A DNA stretch of 64,000 nt, from positions 2,356,001-2,420,000 of the forward strand of contig NZ_JYBP01000003.1 of NCBI RefSeq assembly GCF_000948285.1, written 5' to 3'. Numbering within the stretch: position 1 is the first letter of the stretch; each line of letters starts with the position of its first letter. The notes under the pieces are model-generated. The model was not told the origin of the DNA. It did not search any database and saw only the letters and a program-made list of their open reading frames with translations. Positions 27,059-37,876 of the stretch are shown here, one piece after another. This stretch comes from Geobacillus kaustophilus. Its GTDB lineage: Bacteria > Bacillota > Bacilli > Bacillales > Anoxybacillaceae. Made by a program: the position numbers and the translations under genes.

Positions 27059-27131
27059 TTCCTTCCCCTCCTTTGCCGTCTGTTTGTCCATATGGAAACG
27101 GGTCAGCCCACTATTATTATGATAGCGGTTC

Positions 27132-27974
27132 TTACCCTTTTGTGCCACCAGCTGTTAAGCCGGAAATTAAATACCGCTGCAGGAACAAAAAGACAATGGC
27201 AATCGGGGCGGCGATCAAAATCGAGCCGGCGGCAAAGCGGGTGAAGTTGTTCGCGAACCGGTCGCTGATAAAGTTGAACAGCCCGACCGCCAGCGTAAAT
27301 TTATCCGGATCGCGCAAGACGATCGACGGCAGCAAAAAGTCGGTAAACGGCGCCATAAAGTTGAACAAGGCGACAACAGCCAAAATCGGCTTGGCTAAGG
27401 GCAGCATAATCCGGAAAAAGACGCCGAAGTGGCCGGCCCCATCGATGCGCGCCGCCTCGTCCAGCTCGCGCGGAATCGTGTCAAAGTAGCCTTTGACAAG
27501 CCACGCGTTAAACGGAATTTGTCCGCCGACATAAATGAGGATGAGCCCCCAAAGCGAATCAAGCAAATGAAGCATGTTTAACAAAATATAGATCGCCACC
27601 ATCGCCATGAGCGACGGAAACATTTGCAGGACTAAAAATAAATACAACCCTGTTTTTCTCCCGACAAACTTGTAGCGCGAAAACGCATAGGCGATGAGCG
27701 CCGTGAGCAAGACTGACAGCACCGCGTTGGCTGCAGCGACAAACAAGCTGTTTTTATACCAAAGCAAATAATCGCTCTGCGGGCTGGTAAATAACCATTT
27801 ATAATGCTCGAACGTCCACTTCTCTGGGATGAGCGATGCCGAATACAGGCTTGTTCCTGGATTGAGCGACATGCTGATCGTCCAAAGGAGCGGATAGGCG
27901 ATGACGACAAACATGAAGGCGATAAACAAATAAATAAGCGCGACTTCCATGTGCGATTTCCATTTTCGGTTCAT
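27132..27974 (-). CDS. malG: Maltodextrin ABC transporter permease MalG
   Basis: A 280-residue membrane protein with six helices. The EAA loop is ELDEAARIDGAGHFGVFFRI, near 188-207, the contact to the shared CUT1 ATPase (MsmX-type, not encoded in this window). The C-terminus (ISGLTAGGTKG) is typical of MalG proteins. The start overlaps the malF stop by one base (TGATG). With MalF and MalE it imports maltodextrins released by the surface amylase. Confidence 0.9.
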   Translation of the reverse strand: MNRKWKSHMEVALIYLFIAFMFVVIAYPLLWTISMSLNPGTSLYSASLIPEKWTFEHYKWLFTSPQSDYLLWYKNSLFVAAANAVLSVLLTALIAYAFSRYKFVGRKTGLYLFLVLQMFPSLMAMVAIYILLNMLHLLDSLWGLILIYVGGQIPFNAWLVKGYFDTIPRELDEAARIDGAGHFGVFFRIMLPLAKPILAVVALFNFMAPFTDFLLPSIVLRDPDKFTLAVGLFNFISDRFANNFTRFAAGSILIAAPIAIVFLFLQRYLISGLTAGGTKG

Positions 27975-29254
27975 CAAATGTTCCCCTCCTCTTTAAAGGA
28001 ACGGGTGCGCCGGAACTGGTAAATGGCAAACCCGCTGACGATCAAGCCGATGATGAGCGAGATCGCCGCCGCCATATTGTAATTGTTTGTCGTAAACGTC
28101 AAATCGTACACCCAAGAAATCAAAATGTCGGTGCCGCCGGCGTTTTGTCCGCGCACCGCCGGGCCGCCGTCATTGAACAAATAGATGATGTTAAAGTTGT
28201 TGAAATTGCCGGCATATTGCATAATCAACAGCGGCGCCGTCGCATACAGCACGTGCGGCAAGGTGATCGAGCGAAACTTTTGCCAGCGCGTCGCTCCGTC
28301 GATGTCGGCCGCTTCGTACCAATCGCGGGAAATGCTTTGCAAAACGCCAGTAAACAAGGCAAATACAAACGGGAAGCCAAGCCACGTCTGAATCAAAATG
28401 AGCGCCACTTTCGTCCAAAACGGGTCGGTCATCCACGGGATCGACAATCCAAACAAGCTTAACACTTCGCGGTTGATGGCACCGAATTTGTCGTTGAACA
28501 TCGCCGCAAACACCAAAATTGTGACAAACGCGGGCACAGCCCACGGCAAAATCAACACCGTGCGGATGAACCGCTTAAACTTAATGCGCGGATCGTTGAC
28601 AAGCAAAGCCAAAAACAGCCCAAGAGCGATTTGCATTGTCGTTGCAACAACTGTCCAAACGATCGTCCACGCGAGAACGCTGAAAAACGTGCTTTTCCAA
28701 ATCGGAATCGACACTAAGTTCTTGAAATTTTCAAACCCGACCCAATTCAACAAATGCCGCGGCGGCGAGTGGTACAAGTTGTAGTCGGTAAACGCGAGCG
28801 ACACCATAAACAACAGCGGCAGCACAACGATAAACAACAGCATCACGAGCCCGGGCGTCACAAAGATGTACGGAAATCCCCGATCCCACGCATGACGGCA
28901 CGATTCGATCAGCGATGGAAACGGCTCGCCGCGCTGCCGGCGGCGGGCATCGTTGCGCGCATCGATGATGTTGGCGATATGCAAAGCGGCGGCAAAAGCG
29001 ATGATGATGACAGAAACCAATCCTTGAATCAAGAGAAAAATCGAATGGTCGAGCATCGGGATTTCTCCCAGCGTCACAAGCCCCCAGAGCCCGATGTTTA
29101 AAAAATTGTAAAAGGTGATCAAAAAAGACGCTTCAATGACGATAAACAAAAGCCCTTTGATGTACCGGCGGTTGTACAATTGTCCAAGGCCGGCAAACAA
29201 CAGCGACAGCGCCATCGCCACCGCCGGCCGATGGCGGACGTTTGCTTCCGGCAT
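27974..29254 (-). CDS. malF: Maltodextrin ABC transporter permease MalF with extra N-terminal membrane domain
   Basis: A 426-residue permease. Residues about 140-426 are a standard MalF-type domain (PYIFVTPGLVMLLFIVVLPL start; EAA loop EAADIDGATRWQKFRSITLP). The first 130 residues add a TM2-like segment (LLFAGLGQLYNRRYIKGLLF) and further helices not found in short sugar permeases. GRG-type spacing in front of the ATG at 29254 (GAGAGGGGGAGTTAGC) sets the start. Gene order malE-malF-malG-amylase-malR suggests one transcript from upstream of malE. Confidence 0.9.
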   Translation of the reverse strand: MPEANVRHRPAVAMALSLLFAGLGQLYNRRYIKGLLFIVIEASFLITFYNFLNIGLWGLVTLGEIPMLDHSIFLLIQGLVSVIIIAFAAALHIANIIDARNDARRRQRGEPFPSLIESCRHAWDRGFPYIFVTPGLVMLLFIVVLPLLFMVSLAFTDYNLYHSPPRHLLNWVGFENFKNLVSIPIWKSTFFSVLAWTIVWTVVATTMQIALGLFLALLVNDPRIKFKRFIRTVLILPWAVPAFVTILVFAAMFNDKFGAINREVLSLFGLSIPWMTDPFWTKVALILIQTWLGFPFVFALFTGVLQSISRDWYEAADIDGATRWQKFRSITLPHVLYATAPLLIMQYAGNFNNFNIIYLFNDGGPAVRGQNAGGTDILISWVYDLTFTTNNYNMAAAISLIIGLIVSGFAIYQFRRTRSFKEEGNI

Positions 29255-29324
29255 GCTAACTCCCCCTCTCGATATAGATGACAATGGTGGATAGGGCGAT
29301 CCCTATCCACCGCGATCTCAATCG

Positions 29325-30599
29325 TTATTTCCCGGCGCCGCTGGCGGCAATTTTATCCTGAATCGTTTTGACCGCCTCGCTCAGCACCGCTTTCGGATTG
29401 TCGCCTTTGGCGATAAATTGCAAGGCATTGCCCATCGGCTCCCACACTTGCGACATTTCCGGCACGTTCGGCATCGGCTCGCCGTATTGGATTTGCTCCG
29501 CAAAGCCGGCGATCAACGGATCATTCGTAATTTTCCCATTCGTCAACGCTTTTTCATTCGCCGGCATTTCCCCCGCCACTTCATAGTAATGGAGCGAGTT
29601 TTCTTCGTTCGTGACAAACTTCATGAAATCAACCGCCCATTCTTTGTTTTGCGAATAGGCTGAGAGCATCCATGTTTTCACGCCGACAAATGATTTCGGA
29701 TGCTCGCCGTTGTCTAACACCGGCAGCGGCGCGGTCGCCAATTTGTCGCCCAACGCTTCTTTATACGACGCAATGTTCCACGGACCGGTGATGACGACGG
29801 CCACGTTTCCTTTTGTAAACAGCCCGTTCATAATATCGCCCGTGATCTCTTTCGGAATATAGCCGTTTTTAAACCACGACTGGACGAGCTCCGCACCTTT
29901 GACCGCCCCGTCGTTCGCAAGCCCGATGTCGCTCGTATCGTATTTGCCGTTTTCATTTTTAAACACATAGCCGCCGTAGCCGGCAAAGAACGGATAAACG
30001 AAATAGAAGTTCGCCGCTTCCATTAGAAAGCCGTATTGATCTTTCGCCGCATTCGTTTTTTCCTTGGCGATGTTCATCAAATCATCCATCGTTTTCGGCG
30101 CTTCCGGTACTAAATTTTTATTGTAGAACACGCCGTACGTTTCGACGACCATCGGGACGCCGTACGTTTTCCCGTCATACGTCACCGCATTGACGGCGGT
30201 CTCGCTGTATTCGCCTTTCACATCGCCAAGGTCGACCGGGTCGGCCAATCCTTGCAGCACGATGTCGCCGATGCGGTCATGCGGCTGATAGAACACGTCC
30301 GGCCCTTTGCCCGCCGGGCCGTCAAGCGCCAGTTTCTTCGTCTGGTCGAGCATGCTGACGGCCACCATTTCGATTTTGATTCCGGTTTTTTCGGTGTACT
30401 TTTGAAAAATATCCTTCAGCGCTTGTTTTTGTTTTTCATCATCGTTCACCCACACGACGAGTTTCTCTGGTTTTTTGGCCTGTTCCGCCGTCTTTTGGTC
30501 GTTTCCTTTCGGCTGCTGGACATCGCGCTTCGGACCGCAGGCAGCCAGCACGCCAATCAACAACACGGCCATGAGAAATAAAGATAACGCTTTTCTCAT
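29325..30599 (-). CDS. malE: Maltodextrin-binding lipoprotein MalE
   Basis: A 424-residue extracellular solute-binding protein: lipoprotein signal (MRKALSLFLMAVLLIGVLAAC), then the family 1 fold starting KLVVWVNDDEKQKQALKDIF, DVFYQPHDRIGDIVLQGL, and the hinge segment TGPWNIASYKEAL, typical of cyclo/maltodextrin-binding proteins. ATG at 30599 follows GGAGGGGG; a longer reading frame upstream is not supported. Its promoter region holds the LacI-type operators at 30648 and 30685. Confidence 0.92.
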   Translation of the reverse strand: MRKALSLFLMAVLLIGVLAACGPKRDVQQPKGNDQKTAEQAKKPEKLVVWVNDDEKQKQALKDIFQKYTEKTGIKIEMVAVSMLDQTKKLALDGPAGKGPDVFYQPHDRIGDIVLQGLADPVDLGDVKGEYSETAVNAVTYDGKTYGVPMVVETYGVFYNKNLVPEAPKTMDDLMNIAKEKTNAAKDQYGFLMEAANFYFVYPFFAGYGGYVFKNENGKYDTSDIGLANDGAVKGAELVQSWFKNGYIPKEITGDIMNGLFTKGNVAVVITGPWNIASYKEALGDKLATAPLPVLDNGEHPKSFVGVKTWMLSAYSQNKEWAVDFMKFVTNEENSLHYYEVAGEMPANEKALTNGKITNDPLIAGFAEQIQYGEPMPNVPEMSQVWEPMGNALQFIAKGDNPKAVLSEAVKTIQDKIAASGAGK

Positions 30600-30647
30600 A
30601 ATCCCCCTCCTGTCACCATGACGGAATCTTAGCGGTACAATCATAAG

Positions 30648-32620
<1,973 letters not shown>

Positions 32621-32650
32621 GCGGGCGGTTACGGACCTACATATCGGCTG

Positions 32651-32687
32651 CCGGTGCAGCGGACAAGCTGCACCGGTTTGATTTTTT
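32651..32687 (+). terminator. nplT terminator
   Basis: CCGGTGCAG (32651-32659) pairs with CTGCACCGG (32668-32676), followed by TTTGATTTTTT. Confidence 0.85.
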
Positions 32688-32728
32688 GCCGACCGTCCCC
32701 ATCCTAATACCAACGTCATAGAAGGAGG

Positions 32729-33589
32729 TCAATTACGCCGCGCCATGCGCCGATATTCAGTCGGCGTGATTCCTTCCATCTTTTTAAACAGGCGCGAAAA
32801 GTAGGCGCCATCGTCAATGCCGACCCGCTTGGCGACCGCCTCGATCGTCTCGTTTGTCTCCGCCAACCATTGCTTTGCCTTTGACAGCCGATAATGCGCC
32901 AAGTAGCGGCTAAATCCCATGCCGATCGTTTTTTGCATGCAGCGGGTGATGTAGTCCGGGTGAAACCGGAGCTCCCGTGCAAGCATGTCCAGTGTAATGG
33001 GCTCGCTAAAATGTTTTTCAATATACACAACGGCGGCGGCGCTGACCTGTTCCGATGCGCTTGGGACGGAAAGTTCCTGTTTTTGCAAGTGCCAAAGGAA
33101 GTCGATGAACAACAGCAGCTGCCGGAGCGGCTGATCGATATCCCGCCGAATGTTTTGTTCCACGATTTGACTTAGCATTTGTTCTACCCGCTCGCGCTGC
33201 TTTACTTCGCCATATTGACGGATGGAGAGCCGGTATTGGATCGGCTCGGTGTATGTCGCCTCCTTTTCTATCACTGTCTGCCGGCTGACACCGCAATCGG
33301 AAACGACCGCAAAGTCTGGCAGCAAAAAATGAAGCCAAACCAGCTCCGTATGTTCTTCGCATGGGCGGTGCCCGTAATGTTCCCTCCCCGGGATCAACAA
33401 CAAATAGTGTCCACTGCCAACCGCAAACTCGCGCCCGTTTTCTGTTATATATAAGCATCCTTGTTTCACATAAAGCAAATCGAAGACCGAAAACGTTCGG
33501 CGAACATGTCGCTTTCCGGCCGAAAACACACTTTCCGCCCCTTTGATGAATACCGGCAGCGGCGGCATAGAAAATGTGACAGAGTCCAT
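32729..33589 (-). CDS. AraC-family transcriptional regulator
   Basis: A 286-residue regulator with an N-terminal cupin-like sensor (residues 20-100, GSGHYLLLIPGREHYG) and a C-terminal pair of helix-turn-helices (ITLDMLARELRFHPDYITRC, then AVAKRVGIDDGAYFSRLFKK and GITPTEYRR). The sensor plus HTH layout is that of sugar-responsive AraC regulators of Bacillales. It lies next to nplT and the MATE gene but the target is not evident; no inducer can be assigned. Confidence 0.87.
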   Translation of the reverse strand: MDSVTFSMPPLPVFIKGAESVFSAGKRHVRRTFSVFDLLYVKQGCLYITENGREFAVGSGHYLLLIPGREHYGHRPCEEHTELVWLHFLLPDFAVVSDCGVSRQTVIEKEATYTEPIQYRLSIRQYGEVKQRERVEQMLSQIVEQNIRRDIDQPLRQLLLFIDFLWHLQKQELSVPSASEQVSAAAVVYIEKHFSEPITLDMLARELRFHPDYITRCMQKTIGMGFSRYLAHYRLSKAKQWLAETNETIEAVAKRVGIDDGAYFSRLFKKMEGITPTEYRRMARRN

Positions 33590-33717
33590 CAGCCTCTCCT
33601 CTCTTCTTGTCGGAAATGTGCAAGCAAAATCGCTTCTTTCTCTTTCTATTATGCAATAAACTAGCTAAACTGGATATATCGTTCAAGTCGGAATAAGAAA
33701 AAGGAGTTGTCTCAATT

Positions 33718-35070
33718 ATGCGTCAGGAGGCCAACGCGCGGTCGCTGTTTTCGTTGACCTGGCCGATTTTCATTGAAACGCTGCTCTATATGGTGATGGG
33801 CAGCGCCGATACATTCATGCTCAGCCAATACTCCGATCATGCCGTCGCCGCTGTCGGGGTGGCGAACCAAATCATCGCTTTAACGATCGTGCTGTTTAAC
33901 TTCGTTGCTTTAGCGACGGCGGTGCTTGTTGCTCAATATTTAGGGGCCCGCCGGGAGCAGGAAGCTGTTGATGTATCGCTTGTATCCCTTGTAGCCAATT
34001 TGTTGTTCGGATTGTTTTTAAGCGCCATTCTCTCCGCATTCAGCGAGCCGATTTTGCGGATGATGGATTTGCCTGCCGAGCTGCTCGATGAAGGAACCCA
34101 TTATTTGGCGATTGTCGGTGGATTTTTGTTCATCCAAGCGCTGATGATGACTGTCAGCGCCATTTTGAAAAGCTATGGCTTCACCCGTGACACGATGTAT
34201 GTGGCGGTTGGCATGAACGTTTTGCACGTCATCAGCAATGCGGTCCTCATTTTTGGCTTGTTTGACCTGCCCGCGCTCGGCATCCAAGGGGCTGCTATAT
34301 CAACCGCTGCCAGCCGTGGCATGGCCTTTCTCGCGCTTCTTGCTTTGTTGTGTAAACGAACAAATATTCCGCTCGCACCAAGGGCGTTTCGCCGCCTTCC
34401 GTTGCGCTATTTGCGCTCACTGCTAAAAATCGGTGTTCCGGCAGCCGGGGAACATCTTTCGTACAATACGGCGCAAATGGTCATTACATATTTCATTACA
34501 TGGCTTGGCTCTGAGGCATTAACCGTCCGTGTATACACGCAAAACATTATGATGTTTGTGTTTTTATTCGGCATCGCCGTCAGCCAAGGAACGCAAATTC
34601 TCGTTGGCTACTTCGTCGGGGCCGGGCGATACGAGGAAGCCTACGCCCGCTGCTTGAAAAGTTTGTACAGCGCCATCGCCATCTCAGTGCTGCTGGCCGC
34701 AACCGCCTATTGGTTTGCCGAGCCGTTGCTGTCGCTCTTTACCGATGACCGCTCCATGATTGTTCTTGGCCGCAAACTGTTGCTGTTAACGATCATCCTT
34801 GAACCGGGACGCTCATTTAATTTAGTGATTATCAGCTCGCTTCGTGCCGCTGGCGATGTGCAATTCCCTGTCTATATGGGCATTTTGTCGATGTGGGGCG
34901 TCGGTGTGACCATTGCTTACGTATTCGGCATCGCCCTCGGATTTGGCCTCGTCGGCATTTGGCTGTCGTTCATCGCCGACGAATGGCTGCGCGGGCTGTT
35001 GATGCTTTGGCGCTGGCGGTCGCGCGTCTGGATGAAAAAAACGATGGTGCCACAAGCAAAAATGGCGTAG
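33718..35070 (+). CDS. MATE-family efflux transporter
   Basis: A 450-residue membrane protein with twelve helices in two repeats. The MATE start SLTWPIFIETLLYMVMGSADTF and the second half repeat (LLKIGVPAAGEHLSYNTAQM, near residue 240) are clear. It exports organic cations or drugs with Na+ or H+ coupling; substrate unknown. ATG preceded by AAAAAGGAG. It ends in a bidirectional terminator shared with asnO. Confidence 0.9.
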   Translation: MRQEANARSLFSLTWPIFIETLLYMVMGSADTFMLSQYSDHAVAAVGVANQIIALTIVLFNFVALATAVLVAQYLGARREQEAVDVSLVSLVANLLFGLFLSAILSAFSEPILRMMDLPAELLDEGTHYLAIVGGFLFIQALMMTVSAILKSYGFTRDTMYVAVGMNVLHVISNAVLIFGLFDLPALGIQGAAISTAASRGMAFLALLALLCKRTNIPLAPRAFRRLPLRYLRSLLKIGVPAAGEHLSYNTAQMVITYFITWLGSEALTVRVYTQNIMMFVFLFGIAVSQGTQILVGYFVGAGRYEEAYARCLKSLYSAIAISVLLAATAYWFAEPLLSLFTDDRSMIVLGRKLLLLTIILEPGRSFNLVIISSLRAAGDVQFPVYMGILSMWGVGVTIAYVFGIALGFGLVGIWLSFIADEWLRGLLMLWRWRSRVWMKKTMVPQAKMA

Positions 35071-35083
35071 CGCCGCCAAATCG

Positions 35084-35115
35084 AATAAGAGCTGCGCACA
35101 GGCGCAGCTCTTATT
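35084..35115. terminator. Bidirectional terminator between MATE gene and asnO
   Basis: AATAAGAGCTGCGC (35084-35097) and GCGCAGCTCTTATT (35102-35115) form a perfect 14-bp stem. The asnO stop codon lies inside it. Confidence 0.85.
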
Positions 35116-36958
35116 CTTTAATGCGAATGCCGTAATGATCGAACCAAACGTGCACTTGGCCAAGGTAAGCGAGCAGCTGCGGACCGGTCATGAGCTGACC
35201 AAACCACGGCACTTGGAACAATTTCCCTTCTGTTTCAATGAGCGCCGTCAATTTTTCCCGGTCGAAAAACTCATGCAAAATCGAATTGCGGTCATGGAGC
35301 AGCTGCTCAAGCCATTGCTTGACAAGTTTCGTATATAGAGGATGGTGCGTTTTCGGATAGGGGCTTTTTTTCCGGTAGAGCACCTCTTCGGGAAGCAATC
35401 CCTCGAGCGCTTTTCGCAAAAGGCCTTTTTCTCGGCCGCCGTACATTTTCATATCCCACGGAATGTTCCAAACGTATTCGACAATGCGATGGTCAGCGAA
35501 CGGCACGCGCACTTCCAAACTTGCTCCCATGCTCATCCGGTCTTTCCGGTCAAGCAGTGTCGTCATAAACCAAATCATATTTAAATAAAACAGCTCACGC
35601 CGCTTCGCCTCCTCAGCGCTTTCCCCTTCGAGGCGCGGCACTTCGGCGAGAGTTTGTTCATAACGCATTTGCACATAGTCGTCAAGGCGAAGCTTTTGCC
35701 GCCACTCATCCTTTAATAGGCCCATGCGCGCGTCGACCGAACGCATCCACGGAAATCCTTTCCGCGACAAATCGTCCGGCCGATGGAACCATGGATAGCC
35801 GCCGAAAATTTCATCGGCGCACTCCCCTGATAAGCTGACGACAAACTGTTCGCGAATTTGTTTGCAAAACCAAAGAAGCGAAGAATCGACATCGGCCATG
35901 CCCGGAACGTCGCGGACGATGACGGCTTCATGCAAATGGCGGAACAGTTCTTCTTGCGTGATCACGCAGCGATGATGAACCGTTTGAAACTTGTTTGACA
36001 CCTGTTCGATAAATGGCGCATCCGTGTTTGGTTGAAAATCGTTGGCTTTGAAATACTGGTCGTTCCCTTCATAATCGATCGAGTAGGTGTGCAACGGCCC
36101 TTTTCCAGCTGCCGCGAAGGCATTGGCGGCAATCGCCGTAATAGCGCTCGAATCGACTCCGCCGGATAGAAATGTGCAAACCGGCACATCGGAAACGAGT
36201 TGGCGTGTGACCGCATTCGTCAATAGAAAGCGCAGCTTTTCGACCGTTTCCTCGAACGAATCGCGATGGACGTCGCTTTCGACATTCCAATACCGCCAAA
36301 TGCGAAGCCCGCTGCGAGAGAACGTGAGCGCATGTGCCGGGCGCAGCTCTCGAATGCCGTCAAACACACCGTGCCCCGGCGTGCGCGACGGTCCGAGGCC
36401 GAACACTTCGGCGAGTCCTTCATAATTGACTTCTGCCTTTACATCGGGATGGGCCAAAATGGCTTTCACTTCCGAGCCGAACAGCAGCCCCCCGCCATCT
36501 TCTCGATAAAACAAAGGTTTTACTCCGAGCCGGTCGCGTGCCATAAATAACTGCTCGCGCTCCTCATCCCAAACAGCAAAAGCAAAAATGCCGTTCAGCC
36601 AATCTAGGCATTGTTCCTTCCACTCCATGTACGCGGCAAGCAGCACTTCTGTATCCGAGTGACCCTCAAATCGGTATCCTTTACGCAGCAACTCCTTGCG
36701 AATATCTTCTGTATTATACAGTTCGCCGTTGTAAACGATCGTATAACGGCACCCATTTTTTTGCCGAACCATCGGTTGTTTGCCGCCAGCCGGATCCACG
36801 ACGACAAGCCGTTTATGGCCGAAGGCGACATGAGTGTCCAGCCACGTATTTGTATCATCCGGTCCACGTTTAGCGAGCGTCTCTGTCATGCTGTCAATGA
36901 CCGTCCGCTCCCGGCGCAAATTGCGGCCGAAATGAACCCAGCCAGTAATGCCACACAT
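35111..36958 (-). CDS. asnO: Asparagine synthase (glutamine-hydrolysing), AsnO type
   Basis: A 615-residue enzyme making asparagine from aspartate, ATP and glutamine. The N-terminal glutamine amidotransferase starts MCGITGW, so Cys2 becomes the catalytic N-terminal residue after Met removal; this decides the start at 36958 rather than upstream codons. The synthase half has the PP-loop TFLSGGVDSSAI near residue 260 and SGECADEIFGGY. In B. subtilis the asnO paralogue is expressed at sporulation and lies in the same neighbourhood (yisN, yisL, yisK), which supports the name. Confidence 0.9.
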   Translation of the reverse strand: MCGITGWVHFGRNLRRERTVIDSMTETLAKRGPDDTNTWLDTHVAFGHKRLVVVDPAGGKQPMVRQKNGCRYTIVYNGELYNTEDIRKELLRKGYRFEGHSDTEVLLAAYMEWKEQCLDWLNGIFAFAVWDEEREQLFMARDRLGVKPLFYREDGGGLLFGSEVKAILAHPDVKAEVNYEGLAEVFGLGPSRTPGHGVFDGIRELRPAHALTFSRSGLRIWRYWNVESDVHRDSFEETVEKLRFLLTNAVTRQLVSDVPVCTFLSGGVDSSAITAIAANAFAAAGKGPLHTYSIDYEGNDQYFKANDFQPNTDAPFIEQVSNKFQTVHHRCVITQEELFRHLHEAVIVRDVPGMADVDSSLLWFCKQIREQFVVSLSGECADEIFGGYPWFHRPDDLSRKGFPWMRSVDARMGLLKDEWRQKLRLDDYVQMRYEQTLAEVPRLEGESAEEAKRRELFYLNMIWFMTTLLDRKDRMSMGASLEVRVPFADHRIVEYVWNIPWDMKMYGGREKGLLRKALEGLLPEEVLYRKKSPYPKTHHPLYTKLVKQWLEQLLHDRNSILHEFFDREKLTALIETEGKLFQVPWFGQLMTGPQLLAYLGQVHVWFDHYGIRIKE

Positions 36959-37201
36959 ACAAACCAATCCTTTCTTTTTATCAAAGATGGCAAGTTCTCA
37001 CCCGTTTCCATCATCTCGTCCGTTCTTTTTTCACGATCGTTTCCAGCGATCGCTCCTTTGATTCACGATGGTTCTCCACGTCGGCATGATTCCATTTTAT
37101 GCACCCCCCGTCATTTCGATGAATTGTCCGATGTCGGTCTCCACACGAATAAATGAGCAAAAAAATGGAGAAACAGAGGAGTACAAGGAGGATGAGAGAC
37201 T

Positions 37202-37750
37202 TTGAACATCGAAGAACGATTGCAATGCATTGTGGAACAACCGCGGGCGTATGTGTATGGGACAGTGGAGTTCGTCAACGATGAATGGATCTTTTTCGAC
37301 GACGAAGAAGAGGAAGCCTCTTTAGTAGAAGAAATAGCGGAACAAGGCATTGAATGGTTTCACGGTGGGCATTGGTTGTCCGGCCAATGGCAAGAACAAG
37401 GCGCCATCGCCACCGATCTTGGCATCTTTCCTCTTCAGAACGGCGATCGCATTCGCTTTCGCAAGCGGCTGACGTATGCTTATCAGCAATGGCTCTCCGC
37501 GCTTTCTGATTCAACCTTTTTCCAATTTGTTCAATGGCTGAACAGCCTCGGGTTCTCGCTGTATGACTGCTTGTATTGCTACAACGGCTTATTGTTTGCC
37601 AAATCATCCGGCGTGAATTTCATGATTTATGACAACACGAAACAAATCGCCAGCGTCCATCACTATTACGAACGCGGACAGACGCCGAGCGATCGTTTTG
37701 AAATTACGCTAAACAGCGGGGAACGGGCGATTTGCGCCCAAATTGGCTGA
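37202..37750 (+). CDS. YisN-position protein, DUF2777-like, uncharacterised
   Basis: A 182-residue acidic cytosolic protein without signal or helix. Residues 1-50 are Glu-rich (FFDDEEEEASLVEEIAEQG). The middle section FVQWLNSLGFSLYDCLYCYN and the NSGERA end look conserved in type. It is divergent from asnO, as yisN is in B. subtilis, and may be its counterpart (DUF2777), which I infer from location more than sequence. TTG start set by AAGGAGG 9 bases upstream. Confidence 0.7.
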   Translation: MNIEERLQCIVEQPRAYVYGTVEFVNDEWIFFDDEEEEASLVEEIAEQGIEWFHGGHWLSGQWQEQGAIATDLGIFPLQNGDRIRFRKRLTYAYQQWLSALSDSTFFQFVQWLNSLGFSLYDCLYCYNGLLFAKSSGVNFMIYDNTKQIASVHHYYERGQTPSDRFEITLNSGERAICAQIG

Positions 37751-37876
37751 ACTGAACCACTGATGAAATCAACGGCGAGACGCCAACGTTTTCCCTTGCC
37801 GGCCATTCCATCTAAAGCCATTTTGTTCCCAACAGAACACCGGCTCCCCCGCCGCCAATCGGCGCCGGGCGGGGGA

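Noticed and set aside
26498-27244. 248-codon plus-strand frame opposite the amylase
   Set aside because: Antisense to a certain GH13 gene; Arg/Phe-rich composition typical of shadow frames in GC-rich DNA.
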